Below are positions 1-7,123 of a stretch of 64,000 bases of DNA, one piece after another. The position numbers were made by a program, and so were the translations under genes. Every line of letters begins with the position of its first letter. The first letter of the stretch is position 1. Under the pieces are notes generated by a model. The model made no database searches. It was not told the DNA's origin and saw only the letters and a program-made list of their open reading frames with translations. Source of the DNA: JBPBQZ01 sp050955105 (GTDB lineage: Bacteria; Pseudomonadota; Gammaproteobacteria; Burkholderiales; Burkholderiaceae). The stretch covers positions 28,792 through 92,791 of the forward strand of contig JBPBQZ010000002.1 of NCBI GenBank assembly GCA_050955105.1, in the 5' to 3' direction.

Positions 1-1
1 C

Positions 2-910
2 GAATTGAATGCGGCGCTGGCCTTGCTGCAAAGTTTCGACCCGGCAGGAGTCGGCGCACGTTCGGCTTCCGAATGCCTGAAGTTGCAGTTGCTCAGGCTG
101 GCGCCCTGCGCCACCCGCACGCTGGCAATCGAAATCGTTGCACATCATCTGGAATTGCTGGCGGCGCGCGACTTCACGCGCTTGCGCCGGCAACTGAAAG
201 TGGGCGATGACGCCCTGCGCGACGCCCACACACTGATTCGCTCGCTCGAGCCCTTTCCCGGCGCCGCCTACGGCCGCACCGCCGCCGATTATGTCGTGCC
301 CGACATTATGGTGCGCAAGACGCCGCAAGGCTGGGTCGCCGAGCTCAACTCCGAAGTGGTGCCGCGTCTGCGCATCAACCACCTGTACGCCAATATCCTG
401 CGCGGCAGCCGCGGCGATCCGGGCAGCGGTTCGCTGCGCCAGCAATTGCAGGAGGCGCGCTGGCTGATCAAAAACATCCAGCAGCGCTTCGAGACGATCC
501 TGCGGGTTGCGCAGGCCATTGTCGATCGTCAGCGCAACTTTTTTGCACATGGTGAAATCGCCATGCGTCCCTTGGTTTTGCGAGAAATTGCTGATACGCT
601 AGGTCTACACGAATCGACGATTTCACGCGTGACCACCGGCAAATACATGCTCACGCCATTCGGCACGCTGGAATTCAAGTATTTTTTCGGATCGCATGTT
701 TCGACCGATACCGGGGGCGCCGCCTCCTCCACGGCGATCCGGGCACTTATCAAGCAACTGATAGGAGCAGAAGACCCCAAAACTCCTTTGTCCGACAGTC
801 GCATTGCGGAGCTGCTCGCTGAACAAAGCTTCGTGGTCGCGCGACGCACGGTTGCCAAATACCGTGAAGCGCTGCGCATACCGGCTGTCAATTTGCGCAA
901 GTCCCTGTAG
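2..910 (+). CDS. rpoN: RNA polymerase sigma-54 factor, C-terminal part (cut by window edge)
   Basis: The reading frame is open to the left edge, so the N-terminal activator-interacting region and the true start lie outside the window. The visible ~300 residues cover part of the core-binding region and the DNA-binding region. A helix-turn-helix segment (LREIADTLGLHESTISRVT) lies around residues 196-214, and the diagnostic RpoN box ARRTVAKYRE lies close to the C terminus. Sigma-54 directs RNA polymerase to -24/-12 promoters and needs NtrC-type activators. The neighbours hpf and ptsN are the usual rpoN companions in proteobacteria. Identity is certain from the RpoN box. Confidence 0.97.
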   Translation, partial: ELNAALALLQSFDPAGVGARSASECLKLQLLRLAPCATRTLAIEIVAHHLELLAARDFTRLRRQLKVGDDALRDAHTLIRSLEPFPGAAYGRTAADYVVPDIMVRKTPQGWVAELNSEVVPRLRINHLYANILRGSRGDPGSGSLRQQLQEARWLIKNIQQRFETILRVAQAIVDRQRNFFAHGEIAMRPLVLREIADTLGLHESTISRVTTGKYMLTPFGTLEFKYFFGSHVSTDTGGAASSTAIRALIKQLIGAEDPKTPLSDSRIAELLAEQSFVVARRTVAKYREALRIPAVNLRKSL

Positions 911-1074
911 TCCGGTGCCACGCGTGCCGGGCGTCAACCGGCCGCGATGCAGCGCATCAGGCCGGCCGACCAGGCAACGGCCAGGCGAGACAGCAGCCTC
1001 CCTCCCCGACGTCCAGTCGACCGACCGGTACTGCAAGCTTTTGCAAAGCGGCCTCAGCAAGTCGGAGAGCAACC

Positions 1075-1437
1075 ATGAACCTGAAAATCAGCGGACACCA
1101 CGTAGACGTCACGCCCGCCCTGCGCGAATACACGATCGGCAAACTCGGTCGCGTCGAGCGTCACAATGATCAGGTCATCGATGCCGCTGTCATCTTCTGT
1201 ATCGACAGACACAGCGAAAAGGACAAACGGCAGCGAGCGGAAATATCACTCCTTCTAAAAGACAAAAAACTCGTTGTCAAAAGCGCCGACGGCAACCTCT
1301 ATGCGGCCATTGACCTCGCGGTCGACAAACTCGACCGGCAAGTGATTCGCCACAAAGACCGCGTACGCGGCTACGAACATTCGGCCATCAAACACTCCAG
1401 CGACGAAGCCAGCATCGACGAAGCGATGCCTGAATAA
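1075..1437 (+). CDS. hpf: Ribosome hibernation promoting factor, short form
   Basis: This 120-residue protein has the HPF/RaiA/YfiA fold signature: it starts MNLKISGHHVDVTPALREY and has a basic strand and helix (DLAVDKLDRQVIRHKDR) near residues 82-98. It lacks the long C-terminal dimerisation domain, so it is the short form that binds the 30S decoding centre and favours 100S dimers in stationary phase. The start ATG is preceded by GGAGAG at good spacing. It lies between rpoN and ptsN as in most proteobacteria, and an intrinsic terminator follows about 60 bases after its stop. Confidence 0.95.
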   Translation: MNLKISGHHVDVTPALREYTIGKLGRVERHNDQVIDAAVIFCIDRHSEKDKRQRAEISLLLKDKKLVVKSADGNLYAAIDLAVDKLDRQVIRHKDRVRGYEHSAIKHSSDEASIDEAMPE

Positions 1438-1493
1438 GCAATTCGCGCCAAACAGGGTGAGCCGCGCAGCAACTGCGTTGGCTCCAGATACCG

Positions 1494-1519
1494 AATGCCC
1501 GGCCAAGCTGGGCATTTTT
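1494..1519 (+). terminator. Intrinsic terminator after hpf
   Basis: AATGCCC (1494-1500) pairs with GGGCATT (1510-1516). The stem can extend inward with one G-U pair, and TTTTTA follows. It separates rpoN-hpf transcripts from ptsN. Confidence 0.8.
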
Positions 1520-1574
1520 ATTGAGAGAACTGCCGAATCATCTGGCGCACTGCACCACGCGCGAATGGCTGAAC

Positions 1575-1580
1575 TATAAT
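1575..1580 (+). promoter_or_regulatory. Candidate -10 box for the ptsN transcript
   Basis: A perfect TATAAT sits just after the hpf terminator. A good -35 is not obvious; CTGCAC or TGCACC 18-19 bases upstream is the best match. Transcription from here would put the 1602-1641 hairpin in the 5' leader. Low-to-moderate support from one hexamer only. Confidence 0.4.
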
Positions 1581-1601
1581 ATTCCGCTCCTACTCGGGTT
1601 T

Positions 1602-1641
1602 CTTCTAAGCGCTACAGTGCGCACTGTAGTGATTCGAGAAG
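1602..1641. repeat. Perfect 18-bp palindrome with extended arms upstream of ptsN
   Basis: CTACAGTGCGCACTGTAG at 1612-1629 is a perfect palindrome. Pairing continues outward with a G-U and a C-G pair, then CTTCT (1602-1606) against AGAAG (1637-1641). CTCGGGT occurs on both sides (1594-1600 and 1642-1648) as a direct repeat. It lies in the 324-base gap between hpf and ptsN, which otherwise holds the terminator and the candidate -10. It could be an operator or an mRNA hairpin. Confidence 0.6.
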
Positions 1642-1761
1642 CTCGGGTGCCGCGATAGAGCCTCAAGTGCGCAATGCATAGCGTGTTGCGCGGCGCGGCA
1701 TGCGCGCCCGCATCAGGCAGGCGACTGAAGTCCGTTTGTCCAGTGCGAAATTCCTGCCAAA

Positions 1762-2217
1762 ATGAATCGTCTAGCTAAACTCCTGCCGCTGGAAAACGTC
1801 CTGTTAGGGCTGTCGGTCACTAGCAAGAAAAGCGTTTTCGAACACGCGGGGTCGATATTCGAGAACCACAACGGTATCGCGCGCAGCGTCGTCACCGACA
1901 ATCTTTTCGCGCGGGAACGCCTGGGATCCACCGGCCTCGGCGAAGGCGTAGCCATTCCCCACGGCCGCATCAAGGGTCTCAAGGTTCCGCAGGCCGCTTT
2001 CGTGCGCCTGGCGGAACCCATTCCATTCGAATCGCCCGACGCGCAACCGGTTGGCCTGCTGATATTCCTGCTAGTGCCCGAACAGGCAACGCAACAGCAT
2101 CTGGAGATCCTCTCCGAGATCGCGCAACTGCTCTCCGACCGCGATGCACGCGAACAGTTGGCCAAAGGCACCGATCCCGTCGCAGTACATCGAATTCTCA
2201 CCAGTTGGACGCCGTGA
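1762..2217 (+). CDS. ptsN: PTS IIA-like nitrogen-regulatory protein (EIIA-Ntr)
   Basis: A 151-residue EIIA fructose/mannitol-type domain. The phosphoacceptor is His67 in EGVAIPHGRI, the standard motif of PtsN. It is the terminal acceptor of the nitrogen phosphotransferase relay and in other proteobacteria controls potassium uptake, phosphate sensing and nitrogen functions by protein contact. It precedes hprK and rapZ, the usual cluster. EI and HPr that could phosphorylate it are encoded at 43874-45914. Length and motif are typical. Confidence 0.95.
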   Translation: MNRLAKLLPLENVLLGLSVTSKKSVFEHAGSIFENHNGIARSVVTDNLFARERLGSTGLGEGVAIPHGRIKGLKVPQAAFVRLAEPIPFESPDAQPVGLLIFLLVPEQATQQHLEILSEIAQLLSDRDAREQLAKGTDPVAVHRILTSWTP

Positions 2218-2398
2218 AGGCCGCGCCGGAAGTAGCCGGGGGACCACGAAATAGTCAGCAAAAAGTCGATAAAACGCTGATAAACCAGGCGAAAATGGCC
2301 GCTAACGCTCCATAATCCGTGTCCGGCAGGTAATATCGCAATTTGCATGGACGCAAGACGCCGGACGGACTTTCCCGAACGGCGCGGGGAGCCGCTGA

Positions 2399-3367
2399 AT
2401 GGATATGTCGAGCATCAATGCTCAAAGCATTTTCGACGATAACGCCGCTGCGCTGAAACTCAGCTGGCTGACCGGCCATGAAGGCTGGGAGCGCGGTTTT
2501 TCGAGCGAAACTGTCGACAAGGCCACCTCGGGCGCCGATCTCGTCGGGCATTTGAATCTGATCCATCCCAACCGCATCCAGGTGCTGGGCGAAGCCGAGC
2601 TCGAATACTACGAGCGCCAAACCGACGAAGCACGCAAGCGGCACATGGCCGAGTTGATCAGCCTGGAACCGCCCTTCCTCGTCATCGGCGATGGCCGCGA
2701 AGCGCCCGGCGAACTGGTGCTGCGTTGCACGCGCTCATCCACGCCGCTTTTCACCACCGCCTTGTCGGCCGCGGCCGTGATCGACAACCTGCGCCTCTAC
2801 ATGTCGCGCATTCTGGCGCCGCGCGAGACCAAGCATGGCGTCTTCCTCGATATTCTTGGCATGGGCGTGCTGCTGACCGGCGATTCCGGACTGGGCAAAA
2901 GTGAACTCGGGCTCGAGCTCATCAGCCGCGGGCATGGACTGGTATCGGACGATGCCGTCGATTTCGTGCGACTCGGTCCCGACTTTGTCGAAGGTCGCTG
3001 CCCGCCCCTATTGCAGAACCTGTTGGAAGTCCGCGGGCTGGGGCTACTGGATATCAAAACCATCTTCGGCGAAACCGCGGTGCGCCGCAAAATGAAGCTG
3101 AAGCTGATCGTCGAGCTGGTGCGCCGCACCGACGGCGAATTCCAGCGCCTGCCGCTCGAATCGCAAACCGTCGACGTGCTGGGTCTGCCCATCAACAAGG
3201 TGATCTTGCAAGTGGCAGCCGGCCGCAACTTGGCGGTGCTGGTGGAAGCCGCCGTGCGCAATACCATCTTGCGGCTGCGCGGCATCGACACGCTGCGCGA
3301 CTTCATGGATCGGCAGCGTCTGGCGATGCAGGATCCCGACAGTCAGTTTCCCGGCAAGCTGATTTAA
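2399..3367 (+). CDS. hprK: HPr kinase/phosphorylase
   Basis: A 322-residue HprK. The N-terminal domain (about 1-130) is followed by the kinase domain with conserved His146 (RETKHGVF) and the Walker A loop GDSGLGKS at 161-168. The C-terminal signature stretch (GLPINKVILQVAAGRNLAVLVE) is also present. The family phosphorylates and dephosphorylates HPr on Ser46; the HPr in this window keeps that serine. In betaproteobacteria HprK belongs to a regulatory PTS without sugar permeases. The start at 2399 is followed by a second in-frame ATG two codons later, so the exact start may shift by six bases. Confidence 0.95.
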   Translation: MDMSSINAQSIFDDNAAALKLSWLTGHEGWERGFSSETVDKATSGADLVGHLNLIHPNRIQVLGEAELEYYERQTDEARKRHMAELISLEPPFLVIGDGREAPGELVLRCTRSSTPLFTTALSAAAVIDNLRLYMSRILAPRETKHGVFLDILGMGVLLTGDSGLGKSELGLELISRGHGLVSDDAVDFVRLGPDFVEGRCPPLLQNLLEVRGLGLLDIKTIFGETAVRRKMKLKLIVELVRRTDGEFQRLPLESQTVDVLGLPINKVILQVAAGRNLAVLVEAAVRNTILRLRGIDTLRDFMDRQRLAMQDPDSQFPGKLI

Positions 3368-3460
3368 ACAAACGGGCCGCCGGCCGCTGCAGCCTGCCTT
3401 GACGCCTGCCCGCCGCGGCGCATTTGGCCAATGTTATGATGGCCACCACTGAGTGCTGCC

Positions 3461-4366
3461 ATGCGAATCGTCCTTATCACCGGAATTTCCGGTTCCGGCA
3501 AATCCGTTGCGCTGACCGCGCTGGAAGACGCCGGCTATTACTGCGTCGATAACCTGCCGCCCCGTTTCTTGCCCGAACTCGCGGCATTCCTGGTGCGCGA
3601 CGGCGTGCAGCGGCTCGCCATTGCCGTCGATGCCCGCTCGGGCAGCGCGTTTTCCGATCTCCCCGCCATCATCGGCGACCTGCGCGTCGCCGGTCACAGT
3701 GTCCGCGTGCTGTTCCTCAATGCCAGCACCCAGGCGTTGATCCAGCGTTTTTCCGAAACACGCCGCAAGCACCCCTTGTCCGGGCTGATCGATCGTGCCG
3801 ACGGCGCCTCGCAGGCTTCACTGGCCGATGCCATCGAACGCGAACGCGAACTCGTCGCCGACTTGGCCGCGCTCGGCCATCAAATCGATACCAGTACGCT
3901 GCGTGCCAGCGCGCTGCGCGCCTGGGTTCGTCATTTCTGCGACCACGAGCATTCCGGACTGACATTGATGTTCGAGTCCTTCGCCTTCAAACGCGGCGTG
4001 CCGCTCGATGCGGACTTCGTTTTCGACGTGCGCGTGTTGCCCAACCCCTTCTACGAACGAGCGCTGCGCCCCCTGACGGGGCTCGACGCACCGGTACAGA
4101 ATTTCCTGGGCGCGCTGCCGGAGGTACGGGAAATGCTCGACGACATCGCCGGCTACCTGCGCAAATGGCTGCCCAAGTTCCGTGACGACAGCCGCGCGTA
4201 TCTGACCGTTGCATTGGGCTGCACCGGCGGCCAGCATCGCTCGGTTTATCTGGCGCAGCAATTGGCGAGCATTTTCGAAACAGATACCGACGTGCTGGTG
4301 CGGCACCGCGAACTCGCGCAACCCGGCGACGCGCCGCCCGATGGGTCGCGCACCGCCGCGCATTGA
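3461..4366 (+). CDS. rapZ: RNase adapter protein RapZ
   Basis: A 301-residue protein with Walker A GISGSGKS at residues 8-15 and the conserved C-terminal block GCTGGQHRSVYLAQQLA. RapZ binds nucleotide and, in enterobacteria, guides RNase E to the GlmZ small RNA to tune glucosamine-6-phosphate synthesis; the target in this lineage is inferred only. It follows hprK at 90 bases, the conserved order. The next gene starts 19 bases after its stop. Confidence 0.94.
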   Translation: MRIVLITGISGSGKSVALTALEDAGYYCVDNLPPRFLPELAAFLVRDGVQRLAIAVDARSGSAFSDLPAIIGDLRVAGHSVRVLFLNASTQALIQRFSETRRKHPLSGLIDRADGASQASLADAIERERELVADLAALGHQIDTSTLRASALRAWVRHFCDHEHSGLTLMFESFAFKRGVPLDADFVFDVRVLPNPFYERALRPLTGLDAPVQNFLGALPEVREMLDDIAGYLRKWLPKFRDDSRAYLTVALGCTGGQHRSVYLAQQLASIFETDTDVLVRHRELAQPGDAPPDGSRTAAH

Positions 4367-4385
4367 CCCGTTTACCGAAACAGAC

Positions 4386-5012
4386 ATGACCTCGATCCAC
4401 GCAGAACTGCCGCTATTTCCCTTGCGTACCGTGCTGTTTCCCGACGGCCTGCTGCCTTTGCGAATTTTCGAAGCGCGCTACATGGACATGACGCGCGAAT
4501 GCCTGCGCGACCAATCGTCGTTCGGCATTTGCTTATTGCGCAGTGGCGACGAAGTAGCGCGCAAAGGCGAGGTGCCGGAAACCGAAAGCGTGGGCTGCAT
4601 GGCCGAAATCATCGACTGCGATATGGAGCAGATGGGCGTGTTGCTAGTGAACGTACGAGGCACGCGGCGCTTTCGTCTGCTGTCGACGCATGTACAGCCG
4701 GACGGTTTGCTACGCGGCATGGCCGAACCCATTCCGGCCGACGATCCGCCCGACGGAAGCGAGCACATCGCCAAGATGGCCGCTTGCGCCGAAGCGCTGG
4801 AACGTGTGATCGGCTCGCTGTCGGAACGTGATGCGACAAGCGTGCCCTTCCTCAAGCCCTATCGTCTGGATGATCCGGTCTGGGTAGGTAATCGATTGTC
4901 TGAAGTGCTGCCGATTCCGCTCGGCGCGCGCCAAAAACTGATGGCTCTCGAGGATGCGGCAGCGCGCATCGATCTAGTCCACCAATACATGCAGCGCCAC
5001 CAGTTGCTTTAG
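4386..5012 (+). CDS. LON peptidase substrate-binding domain protein
   Basis: A 208-residue stand-alone LON N-terminal (PUA-like) domain, recognised by LPLFPLRTVLFPDGLLPLRIFEARYMDM at the start. There is no AAA or protease domain. Such proteins are common after rapZ in Burkholderiales; their cellular role is not established. I chose the ATG at 4386; the frame is open further upstream but there it overlaps rapZ. The stop overlaps the mutY stop on the opposite strand by three bases. Confidence 0.88.
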   Translation: MTSIHAELPLFPLRTVLFPDGLLPLRIFEARYMDMTRECLRDQSSFGICLLRSGDEVARKGEVPETESVGCMAEIIDCDMEQMGVLLVNVRGTRRFRLLSTHVQPDGLLRGMAEPIPADDPPDGSEHIAKMAACAEALERVIGSLSERDATSVPFLKPYRLDDPVWVGNRLSEVLPIPLGARQKLMALEDAAARIDLVHQYMQRHQLL

Positions 5013-6109
5013 AGCAGCGAACCCGACATCGAATCCAGCAGCTTGCGCACCGGGGCCGGCACGCCCACCTCATTCAGCCGGCCGAGTGCGACCCAGGCGA
5101 ACTCGTCTTCGGCGCACCCGGCATCGCCCCCTCCTTGCCCGGGCAGCGCCGGCTGCGATTCCGCGACATGGCCCTCAAGGGCCGAGATCTCCAGCCGAAA
5201 ATGCGTGAACGTATGGGCAATTTCCGCCAACGGCTGCAAAGCATCGCTTACACCCCAGGTACGCGCGCGTTCGGCGAGAACCGACGCGTCCGCCGCCTCG
5301 GGCAGACTCCATAGACCGCCCCAGATACCTGTCGGCGGTCGGCGATACAACAAAACCGCTTCGCCCCGCCGCAATACCAGCATTGAAGTCTGGCGCGTCG
5401 GCAACGGCTTCTTGGTCCGCCGCGTCGGCAATTCGGCCTGACGCTTTTCACGAAACGCCACGCAGTCGCTCATCAATGGGCAGCGTTGGCACAGCGGGCG
5501 GCTACGCACGCAAAGCGTGGCGCCGAGGTCCATCAGGCCCTGCGTATAGTCGGCAATCGATTCACTATCGGGTGCCGGCAACAGTGCCTCGGCCAGCGTC
5601 CACATCGCCTGTTCGACGCGCCGTTCCGAGGGCCAGCCCTCAATGCCATAGACACGCGCGAGCACACGCTTCACGTTACCGTCGAGAATGGCAGCGCGTG
5701 CCCCCGAGGAGAAGGCCGCGATGGCGGCCGCGGTCGAGCGCCCGATCCCTGGTAGCTCCGCAAGCGTCGCCGCGTCGGTGGGAAACACGCCTTGGTGCGT
5801 GTCCATTACCGCGATCGCGCAGCGATGCAGATTGCGGGCGCGCGAGTAATAGCCAAGCCCGCTCCAATGCGCCATTACCTCGTCGACCGGTGCCGCCGCC
5901 AGCGCGCCCACGCTCGGAAAACGGGTCATGAAACGCGCGTAGTAGGGAATGACGGTGGCCACTTGCGTCTGCTGCAACATGATTTCCGATACCCATATGC
6001 GATAGGCATCTTGCGTTTGCTGCCAAGGCAATTCGTGCCGGCCATGTGCGCGCTGCCACGCGACCACGCGTTGTGCGAACGTGGCGCGATCCGGGCCGCG
6101 CGCCGCCAT
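5009..6109 (-). CDS. mutY: A/G-specific adenine glycosylase
   Basis: A 366-residue MutY, which removes adenine mispaired with 8-oxoguanine. Visible elements are catalytic Glu42 (IWVSEIMLQQTQV), the helix-hairpin-helix LPGIGRSTAAAI near 119-130, catalytic Asp143 in ILDGNVKRV, the 4Fe-4S cluster cysteines spaced C-X6-C-X2-C-X5-C, and a C-terminal NUDIX-like 8-oxoG recognition domain (VLLYRRPPTGIWGGLWSLPE). The frame is open through mutM upstream, so the start is a choice: ATG at 6109 gives the family length. It follows mutM by about 107 bases on the same strand, forming a GO-system pair. Confidence 0.95.
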   Translation of the reverse strand: MAARGPDRATFAQRVVAWQRAHGRHELPWQQTQDAYRIWVSEIMLQQTQVATVIPYYARFMTRFPSVGALAAAPVDEVMAHWSGLGYYSRARNLHRCAIAVMDTHQGVFPTDAATLAELPGIGRSTAAAIAAFSSGARAAILDGNVKRVLARVYGIEGWPSERRVEQAMWTLAEALLPAPDSESIADYTQGLMDLGATLCVRSRPLCQRCPLMSDCVAFREKRQAELPTRRTKKPLPTRQTSMLVLRRGEAVLLYRRPPTGIWGGLWSLPEAADASVLAERARTWGVSDALQPLAEIAHTFTHFRLEISALEGHVAESQPALPGQGGGDAGCAEDEFAWVALGRLNEVGVPAPVRKLLDSMSGSLL

Positions 6110-6216
6110 GTCGGCTGCCGGCGCGTCGTCCGGGCCTGCGTCGAACTCGCCGAGTTCAACGGATTTAACGGCTTCGGCCGCGTCACTGGGTGCCGCTGCG
6201 TAAGGTCTCACGTCGG

Positions 6217-7047
6217 TCACGTCTGGCAAACCGGACAGAAGAATGTGGAGCGCTGCCCCTGCACGATCGATCGCACCGGCGTCGCGCAAGCATGGCAAGG
6301 CAAACCAGCGCGACCGTAAACCAGATGCTCGAGCTGGAAACAGCCCATTTCGCCGCCGCTGCCGGAATAGTCGCGCAGCGAGCTGCCGCCCTTGTCGATC
6401 GCCTCGCCAAGCGTGGCGCGAATCGCGTCCGCGAGCCGCCGATAGCGAAACAGCGAGACGCGTGAAGCCGCCGTCGTCGGCCGGATGCCCGCCCTGAAAA
6501 GGCTTTCGGACGCGTAGATATTGCCGACCCCCACCACCGCCGTGCCGGCCAGCAAAAACTGCTTGACCGAGACCTGCCGAGCGCGACTTTCTCGATACAA
6601 CAATGCGCCGTCGAAGCCGGCCAGCAAAGGTTCGACGCCGAGACTGGCGAGCAAGGGGTGCGCGAGAATGTCGCCGGCTTCGCGCGGGTGCCAAAGCACG
6701 GCGCCGAAGCGGCGCGGATCGCGCAGACGCAGCACGCATTCGTCGAAGATCCAGTCGACGTGATCGTGCTTGCCAACCGGCACGGGCTCGCCGTCGAGCG
6801 GCAGGATGCGCAACGAACCCGACATGCCCAGATGCAGAATCTGCCAACCGGCATCGCATTCGAGCAGCAGGTATTTACCGCGCCGCGTAACGCTGTTCAC
6901 AACCCGCTGCGCTACGGTCTCGGCAAGATGCGGCGGCACCGGCCAGCGCAGTGAAGGATTGCGCACCTCGACGCGCGCAATCCGGCGGCCGGTAAGATGG
7001 GGGGCAATTCCTAAACGGGTAACTTCGACTTCCGGCAACTCTGGCAT
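6217..7047 (-). CDS. mutM: Formamidopyrimidine-DNA glycosylase
   Basis: A 276-residue Fpg. The mature N terminus PELPEVE carries the catalytic Pro2 and Glu3. The C-terminal zinc finger (CHAC...CPVC, C-X2-C-X16-C-X2-C) and the helix-two-turn-helix are intact. It excises 8-oxoguanine opposite cytosine. It is transcribed leftward toward mutY and divergently from the TPR gene, sharing a 76-base promoter region. Confidence 0.97.
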   Translation of the reverse strand: MPELPEVEVTRLGIAPHLTGRRIARVEVRNPSLRWPVPPHLAETVAQRVVNSVTRRGKYLLLECDAGWQILHLGMSGSLRILPLDGEPVPVGKHDHVDWIFDECVLRLRDPRRFGAVLWHPREAGDILAHPLLASLGVEPLLAGFDGALLYRESRARQVSVKQFLLAGTAVVGVGNIYASESLFRAGIRPTTAASRVSLFRYRRLADAIRATLGEAIDKGGSSLRDYSGSGGEMGCFQLEHLVYGRAGLPCHACATPVRSIVQGQRSTFFCPVCQT

Positions 7048-7076
7048 GTGAAACGGCCTTGGCTTTATCGCATGCT

Positions 7077-7098
7077 ATTGTAGCCATCGCGATACAAT
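7077..7098. promoter_or_regulatory. Symmetrical divergent -10 elements between mutM and the TPR gene
   Basis: ATTGTA (7077-7082) and TACAAT (7093-7098) form a perfect inverted repeat around GCCATCGCGA. TACAAT reads as a good -10 on each strand, for the TPR gene rightward and mutM leftward. Clear -35 boxes are not seen at 16-18 bases, so the promoter reading is tentative. Confidence 0.4.
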
Positions 7099-7123
7099 TT
7101 CCAGAAACAAAGATCGGATATCC

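Noticed and set aside
6110..6859. Upstream extension of the mutY frame across mutM
   Set aside because: The frame is open by GC bias, but mutM with a complete N and C terminus occupies this DNA. MutY family length and domain order support the start at 6109.
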